From NCBI GenBank assembly GCA_023213395.1, contig CM041465.1, positions 32,433,741 through 32,497,740 of the forward strand: a stretch of 64,000 bases of DNA, written 5' to 3'. This DNA is from Cycas panzhihuaensis. Lineage: Eukaryota > Cycadophyta. This document shows, in pieces, positions 59,083 to 64,000 of this stretch (the stretch's first letter is position 1; each line of letters opens with the position of its first letter). Below the pieces are notes generated by a model. It worked only from the letters and a program-made list of their open reading frames with translations. It was not told the origin of the DNA and did not search any database. The translations under genes were made by a program, and so were the position numbers.

Positions 59083-59091
59083 GCACGGACC

Positions 59092-59331
59092 TTGTTAGTT
59101 GAAACAGATAAGAGAGACTATTGGGTACTTGATTCTGGAGTACAGAAGCACATCTCTTACCGGAGGCAAAACTTTGATACGTTGAAATCAAATCAAAGTG
59201 GTGCTGAGATCGTTCTTGGAGATGCTCGTGTGTTGCCGTTTGATAGTATCGGCGAAGTTTCCATTGCAGGAGGCAAGTTTTCTGAGGTATATTATGTACC
59301 CAAGATGCAATTAAACCTTCTATTTGCTTAG
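59092..59331 (+). pseudogene. Copia-E aspartic protease
   Basis: In the same frame as gag, this reads RDYWVLDSGVQKHISYRRQN; the active site LDSG is kept although the usual following A is V. It continues VLPFDSIGEVSIAGGKFSEV and YYVPKMQLNLLFA before a TAG. This is the usual Copia protease arrangement (W..DSGA..H....) followed by the V.YVP....NL segment that leads to the pre-integrase domain. It would release mature proteins from the precursor. Confidence 0.9.
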
Positions 59332-60640
59332 GAGATCTACAAATAAGGTATGAAGGTGGAGCTCTATAATGATAAGTACCTAATAAAGGACCCAAAACAA
59401 AACTTTGTTGTCGTAACTACCAGGAAAGTTAGGGACAACTTGTGGGTGTTTGAAAAGTTTCAATCTTAGAAGAAGTCTTATGCCTTTGTTGCCAGTGCAG
59501 ATGATGAAAGTAAACTGTGGCACAATTACCTTAGGCACCTTAATTACAGGAGTATTACACTTCTAAGGAGGTTAAAGATGGTGGAAGGACTGCCATCAGT
59601 TTCCTGCTTAGATGGTGTATGCGAAGGATGCATGTATGGCAAGCATCATCGCTATCCTTTTGCTCGGGATAACGCCTAGAGAGACAAGGAGAAGCTGGAG
59701 CTTGTGTACTCAGACATTATAGGACCACTCCCAATTTGATATTAGGAGCCTAATATACACTTGTGTTTGTGGATGATTACACCATGAAAGCCTGGGTTTA
59801 TTTTCTCAAGAACAAGTCAGACGTATTTGATTACTTCCGTGATTGGAAAGCGATGGTTGAAAATGAAAGTGATAAGAAAATAAAAACTTTACGAAGTGAT
59901 AATGGTAAGGAATATGACAATCATGCATTTAATCAGTTCTATTGCAACCATGATATAAAGCTAGAGTTTACAGTCCCGTATACCCCACAACAAAATGGAG
60001 TTGTTGAAAGAAAGAACCGTACCATGATGGAGATGGCGAGGTGTATCGTGCATGATAAAAACCTGCCACTGAAGTTTTAGGCAGAAGCTGTGGCAACTTC
60101 TGTTTATATTTTAAATCGGGTACCCACTTAGGCAGTTTGTAGCATGACCCCAGAAGAGAAATGGACTGGTTAGAAGCCTACTATTAGCCATTTGAGAATA
60201 TTTTGGTGTATAGCATACACCCACATCCCTGATGATACCCGTAAGAAGTTAGATCGAAAGAGTCTGAAGTGCATATTCATGGGGTATTGCATGGAGAACA
60301 AAGCCTATAGACTATGGGACCCATAGGGGGAGAAGATTGTAGTTAGTCAGGATGTTAAATTTGATGAGTCATTGACATATCATGCTAAAAGAGCATCAAG
60401 GGAACCTTTTTACCCTCCCTTTTCCCATTCCTAGATTCTTCAAGCGAAGAGGATGATGAGCCAGTTGCTGTAGCACCTGAGGAAGTAAGACCAAGTGGGA
60501 TGAGTAATAGTGAGGAGCTGCCACGACAAGAAGTACCTCTAGCAACAGGTCCTTCTATACCTTTATAGGCAAGGAAAACTCTTGAATATTATGGTGTGGA
60601 GATGCAAATCCTAACTAATGACAGACGAACCAAAAGTTAG
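59332..60640 (+). pseudogene. Copia-E pre-integrase and integrase
   Basis: LWHNYLRHLNYRSI and CEGCMYGKHHRYPF give the HHCC zinc-binding part (59515-59670). VYSDIIGPLP carries the first catalytic Asp, LRSDNGKEYDNHAF (59900-59940) the second, and PYTPQQNGVVERKNRTMMEM (59977-60036) the Glu. A frame change lies near 59740, within the core. After 60080 the frame goes on with EAVATSVYILNRVPT and KCIFMGYC to the less conserved C-terminus. Integrase would join the cDNA to target DNA. Stops, nearly all TAG, interrupt it at least six times. Confidence 0.92.
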
Positions 60641-60658
60641 CATGCCAGTCGAACTCTG

Positions 60659-61640
60659 TTGGTAGACACCAATGACTCCAGTGATCCTGATTCGTTTGCT
60701 AAAGCGAAAGGAGATCCACGATGGAGAGCTGCAATGGAGGAAGAATATGGTTCTCTGATGAAGAATGATACATGGGATTTGGTCCCACTACCTCCATCGA
60801 AGAATCTTATTGGATGCAAGTGGGTCTATAAAACAAAGTTCCACTTTGATGGAGAGGTGGACAAGTACAAGGCCAGACTTGTTGCACAGGGATTCAAGCA
60901 GAAAAAAGGAATTGACTACAAGGAGACATTTGCACCAGTCTCTATAATGACATCAATCTGCTTAATCATTTCCTTAGCAGTTACATTAGATTGGGAGTTA
61001 CACCAGATGGACGTTAAGTCTGCATTCCTTAATGGGGGTCTAAAAGAGGAGATATACATGTCGCAACCTCTGGGATTCATTAAGGATGGCCAGGAGCATC
61101 TTGTTTGCCATCTGAAAAAGTCAATCTATGGCCTGAAACAAGCACCTCATGCTTGGTATAAGAAGATGGCTGCCAAGTTGAAAGCTGAAGGTTTTGAAAT
61201 TTCAAAACTCGACCTGAATCTATATGTGAAAAGAAGAGGGACTTCTGCAGTTGCTTGGGTGGTGTATGTGGATGATCTAATCATTGATGGTAATTATAAC
61301 AAGGCTATAGCTAAAGTCAAATCCAATTTAGGAGCTTCATTTGACATGACAGATCTTGGGAAACTTCACTATTTCTTGGGCATTCAGATTAGGTAGATGG
61401 AAGATAGGATCATGTTGTTGCAATTGCAGTATGTGAAGAACTTATTGGAAAGATTTGGGATGCAACACTACAAACCTGTTACAACACCATATGTAAAAGG
61501 CACAATATTATAGAAGGATATGGCCCAACCTTCTGTAGATAGCATGAAATATCGCCAGTTGGTAGGGAGTCTTATTTATTTAACTCATACCAGGCTAGAT
61601 ATCACATACGCTATTGGATTGGTTTCCTGCTACATGCAGA
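60659..61640 (+). pseudogene. Copia-E reverse transcriptase
   Basis: The longest open frame of the window (60659-61396, 245 codons) is the Copia RT. It has WRAAMEEEYGSLMKNDTWDL, IGCKWVYKTKFHFDG, YKARLVAQGFKQKKGIDYKE, TFAPV, QMDVKSAFLNGGLKEEIYM, YGLKQAPHAWYKKM and the catalytic VVYVDDLII at about 61260-61290. It goes on LHYFLGIQIR, then past a TAG with YRQLVGSLIYLTHTRLDITY. RT copies the element RNA. The catalytic residues are all in place, but the frame is closed at 61396 and shifted relative to gag. Confidence 0.96.
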
Positions 61641-62229
61641 ATCCATAGGAGCCTCATTTAGTGGCAGCAAAGCGAATTCTGAAATATTTAAAAGGGATAA
61701 TCAATCTTAGTCTTGAATACCGTAGAGGTGAGAAGATTAGGTTGCATGGCTATACGGATGCTGATTGGGGATGAGATTTTGACAATTAAAAGTCCACTGT
61801 TGGATACCTGTTTCGTGGCAGTCGAAGAAGCAATAGACAATGGCGCTATCTTCTATAGAAGTAGAATATCAAGGACTCAGTACTGATAAGAAAGAAGCAG
61901 TATGATTGCAAGGTCTCTTAGAATTTCTTAGCATTTCTAATGGACATCTGATTCTCTTTGTTGATAATCAGAGTACCATTCGTCTGTTGAAGAATCCAGA
62001 GTTTTATGCGTGTACAAAGCATATCGAGATTCAACACCATTACATTCATGAGCAAATCAAGTCAGGGAAACTGCAGGTCAACTATTGTCTAAGTAAATTA
62101 CAACTTGCAGACGTGTTCAACAAGCCACTCGCTGAAGACCAATTCACAAAGATACGTACCAGATTAGGATTCACTGATATTTTCCTTGAGGGGGGATGTA
62201 TTGATAAGGATAAAGGAGTTGCAGGATAG
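61641..62229 (+). pseudogene. Copia-E RNase H
   Basis: After RT the frame gives HLVAAKRILKYLKGIINLSL and GYTDADWG (first catalytic Asp), a TGA, then KSTVGYLF. A frame change follows near 61810. The last 107-codon open stretch (61906-62229) holds LILFVDNQSTIRLLKNPEFY (D-N-Q-S), HIEIQHHYIHEQIKSGKLQV and QLADVFNKPLAEDQFTKIRT, the classical Copia RNase H end (H.R.H...I....V......AD..TK.L). It removes RNA after reverse transcription. The polypurine tract follows within 70 bp. Confidence 0.92.
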
Positions 62230-62295
62230 TCTCAACCTTCATTATAACTCAATTGTTGCACATTACAAGTTCCCCACATTCACATTAAGGGGGGA

Positions 62296-62653
62296 TGTTA
62301 GCATGGAAGTTAATTATTAAGCCACTTAATTAATGTTAATGTGGTTTGATTATGTGAAAGGGTGTGAGCTAATATGTGCGATTTATTCGAAGGGTCATAA
62401 CCCTAAACGGGTGACACCTCTTGGAGAGTATATATACCTTGAGGCCTTGTGTATTCTATATGGAAGTTCATTGTGAAATAATTAATGATACCTCGAGGAT
62501 CCTTTTGTGGTGAGTTTTTTTCTGAAAGGGTTTTCCCACGTATATCCTATATTCTGTGCATGTCTTATATGTATATTCTTCTTGTACTTGCTGTGTATGG
62601 TTAAAAGATCCTTCGGATGGGAACATGTGTGTATGTTTTCATGTTCTCGAACA
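62296..62653 (+). repeat. Copia-E 3' LTR
   Basis: 358 bp, TGTTAGCATGG to CTCGAACA, preceded by AAGGGGGGA (62287-62295) as polypurine tract. Confidence 0.95.
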
Positions 62654-63357
62654 TCCCTAAGGATGAAGAAGAAAAGGAAATACTTGAGAAGAAAGACAAA
62701 AAGGTATTCATCATGATTCTTACTATATTAAACAAGGTTGATCTTCCTTCCAAATATCATTTCATCATTCCTAAGGTTCAATGTATAAGTACTGCTAAGG
62801 AAGCATGGGATTTTTTAAAGGAAGTATTTGAACAAACTCCTGAAGAGATACAACGAATGATTAAAAAGGCTATTAAGGTCAGTTATAGTTATGGTACAAG
62901 TATAATGAATGAAGAAAATATCATCAACACTAATAAAACAACATGTCAAGATGAAGAATATATGAGTACTAATGAAATTTCTACTGAATGTAAATAAATG
63001 ATGGTTGAATGTATTGATGAGACTACAACTACTGATGAAGATGTTGAAAATGATGAGTTGATAAAGGTTTATATAGATGTCGCCATGATTTCAAGAGAAA
63101 TTGAATATAAATATGATGATCCTATAAAGGATGAGTCTTATATTGATGATATTCTTACTTTAAGTTTTAATTCAAGTTTGAATGATGTTCCTTCTTTGAG
63201 TATTGACTCAAGTTCAAAAAGTATGCAAGTTGATCAAGAGTCCACTCTAAAGGTTGAAGAAATCACTATTGTACATGGTGATCAAGAACTTATACAAGAT
63301 AATGATGACAAGCAAGACAGGATCTTCATCAAAATCAAACTAGACCAGCCACAATGA
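62654..63357 (+). pseudogene. Copia-D gag, C-terminal part with acidic domain
   Basis: The gag frame interrupted at 56284 resumes here with PKDEEEKEILEKKDKKVFIM, SAKEAWDFLKEVFEQ-like sequence (A.E.W..L...F) and RMIKKAIKVSYSYGT. A single TAA at 62995 separates it from the 119-codon stretch 62998-63357 in the same frame. That stretch is strongly acidic (for example VECIDETTTTDEDVENDEL) with short Ser-rich parts (SIDSSSKSMQ), and it ends IKIKLDQPQ. No zinc knuckle, protease or RT follows. The acidic part matches nothing that I can name. Since the two halves share frame, the ancestral product was probably one gag-acidic fusion. Part of the annotation is inference. Confidence 0.72.
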
Positions 63358-63388
63358 AGAATCTAGATTTGTACTTGCTAGAGATGCT

Positions 63389-63560
63389 ACATCAACATCA
63401 TCACTACAAGATTGAAGATGGAAATCAAACTAAGGACATCATCTTATAAAGGCATCAGTACATAATTGAAGATAAAAATCAAGATGACATCATTCTACAT
63501 CAAAGATATCACTACAAGATTGAAGACAAGGATCAAGTTGAAGACATCCTCTTCAAGACA
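63389..63560 (+). repeat. Imperfect repeats in Copia-D 3' UTR
   Basis: CACTACAAGATTGAAGA, then AATCAA, then GACATCATCTT recurs about three times (near 63402, 63459 and 63510), spacing about 50-57 bp. Confidence 0.72.
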
Positions 63561-63616
63561 TTTCCAAGGACAAAGCGTTGCAAATACAAATGACCCAAAT
63601 GTGCATTAAGAGGGAG

Positions 63617-63836
63617 TGTTGGAATATTAATGCACATTTATTTTGTCCCACATGTAAGTGGATTTCACTCTCACTATATTGACATGTATTATAAATACAC
63701 AACATAGTGTATCATATTGTATGATATTATAAGGATATTTTGTTAATGTAATGGAGGTACCTTAAGGGTACCATTCGATCCTAGAGATGTTTGTTTCTAT
63801 TTGTGAATATCTTATTACAGGTTCTATTTTCTAGCA
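63617..63836 (+). repeat. Copia-D 3' LTR
   Basis: 220 bp, TGTTGGAATATTAATGC to CTAGCA, preceded by AAGAGGGAG. It pairs with 54348-54567. Confidence 0.93.
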
Positions 63837-63841
63837 TCTCA

Positions 63842-63904
63842 TCTACTACCATGGGCATATCTTTCATTCCATTTTCTATTACCCCAACAAGATCTTCTAT
63901 GTCA
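63842..63904 (-). pseudogene. Unrecognised minus-strand frame, N-terminal part, split by Copia-D
   Basis: Minus-strand reading from about 63904 gives MDDIEDLVGVIENGMKDMPM and VVDE, then meets the Copia-D target duplication and continues at 54342. Upstream (63905-63960) it is open as VINMKLKF before a TGA. I recognise no family. The acidic-amphipathic look is compatible with a coiled-coil end of a gag or host protein, which is inference. Confidence 0.45.
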
Positions 63905-64000
63905 TCCATCCTTTGTGCTCAAAACTTTAGCTTCATATTTATTACTTTAATAACTACACCACACTTAAGGATTAATTATTTAGAAAGTAAAAAGTTCTAT
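63905..64000. other. Right edge of window, flank of Copia-D
   Basis: Too short to classify. It contains no recognisable feature apart from a possible upstream extension of the split minus-strand frame. Confidence 0.4.

Larger units (their letters stand above)
56285..62653 (+). mobile_element. Copia-E: broken full-length Copia nested in Copia-D gag
   Basis: It has two LTRs of exactly 358 bp, a primer site, a 1.6-kb leader, gag with intact CCHC knuckle, protease, integrase, RT, RNase H and the purine tract AAGGGGGGA before the 3' LTR. The total is 6369 bp. The LTRs differ by about 7 percent over the first 150 bp by eye. At least 16 stops and three frame changes lie in gag-pol. The base composition (less AT-rich) differs from its surroundings. 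Confidence 0.95.
54348..63836 (+). mobile_element. Copia-D: short non-autonomous Copia, interrupted by Copia-E
   Basis: It has two 220-bp LTRs, an exact primer site, a 1.5-kb leader, a gag-like frame fused to an acidic region, a repeat-bearing 3' part and the purine run AAGAGGGAG before the 3' LTR. Without Copia-E (56285-62653) the element is about 3.1 kb and has no room for protease, integrase or RT. The LTRs differ by about 12 percent by eye, more than those of Copia-E, consistent with Copia-E being younger. Confidence 0.88.

Noticed and set aside
59012-59395. Minus-strand 127-codon frame within Copia-E
   Set aside because: It lies antisense to the gag end and protease, whose motifs are clear on the plus strand.
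1-64000. A new defence, biosynthetic or other multi-gene system
   Set aside because: All recognisable coding sequence belongs to known retrotransposon classes; nothing suggests cooperating host genes.

Overview
This window looks like nuclear, gene-free heterochromatin from a seed plant with a repeat-rich genome. It is very AT-rich and I see no intact host gene, tRNA or rRNA. Almost every coding stretch is a broken retrotransposon of a plant type: Ty1/Copia, Ty3/Gypsy and an L1-like LINE with a DUF4283-type ORF1 and a terminal RNase H. The LTR elements are primed by the usual plant initiator-tRNA-Met site (TGGTATCAGAGC). Premature stops are mostly TAG where Gln or Trp is expected, as in old cytosine-methylated plant repeats. 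The species cannot be named from the sequence.

Layout. 1-3.24 kb: decayed plus-strand Copia gag/protease/pre-integrase. 3.24-13.3 kb: no genes, but several tandem or inverted repeats and one copy of a 0.7-kb dispersed repeat (R1). 13.3-26.3 kb: a three-level nest. A minus-strand Copia (Copia-M) is interrupted by a plus-strand Gypsy (Gypsy-A, gag and protease only), which is itself interrupted by a minus-strand, nearly complete but broken Gypsy (Gypsy-B). 26.3-30.9 kb: unrecognised sequence, the second R1 copy and a duplicated 0.17-kb repeat (R2). 30.9-50.2 kb: a tandem array of a minus-strand Copia derivative (Copia-T) in the order LTR-internal-LTR-internal-LTR-internal. Its first LTR carries a LINE insertion that was then tandemly duplicated (two copies, period about 6.07 kb). 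50.2-54.3 kb: gene-free, with another R2 copy and a compound microsatellite. 54.3-63.8 kb: a short non-autonomous Copia (Copia-D, 220-bp LTRs) whose gag is split by a larger Copia (Copia-E, 358-bp LTRs) with recognisable gag, protease, integrase, RT and RNase H. Copia-D in turn splits a short minus-strand reading frame.

How the parts relate. No pathway or operon is present. The value of the window is its stratigraphy: insertion boundaries, shared LTRs, target duplications and microhomology junctions give an order of events. Three elements (Copia-T, Gypsy-A, Copia-D) kept gag-like sequence but lack RT and integrase, so they would have needed enzymes from relatives. I found no convincing new defence or metabolic system. 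The most notable objects are the Copia-T tandem array with its gag-to-pol-tail fusion frame, the duplicated LINE, and the gag-plus-acidic-domain frame of Copia-D. All divergence figures are estimates by eye.
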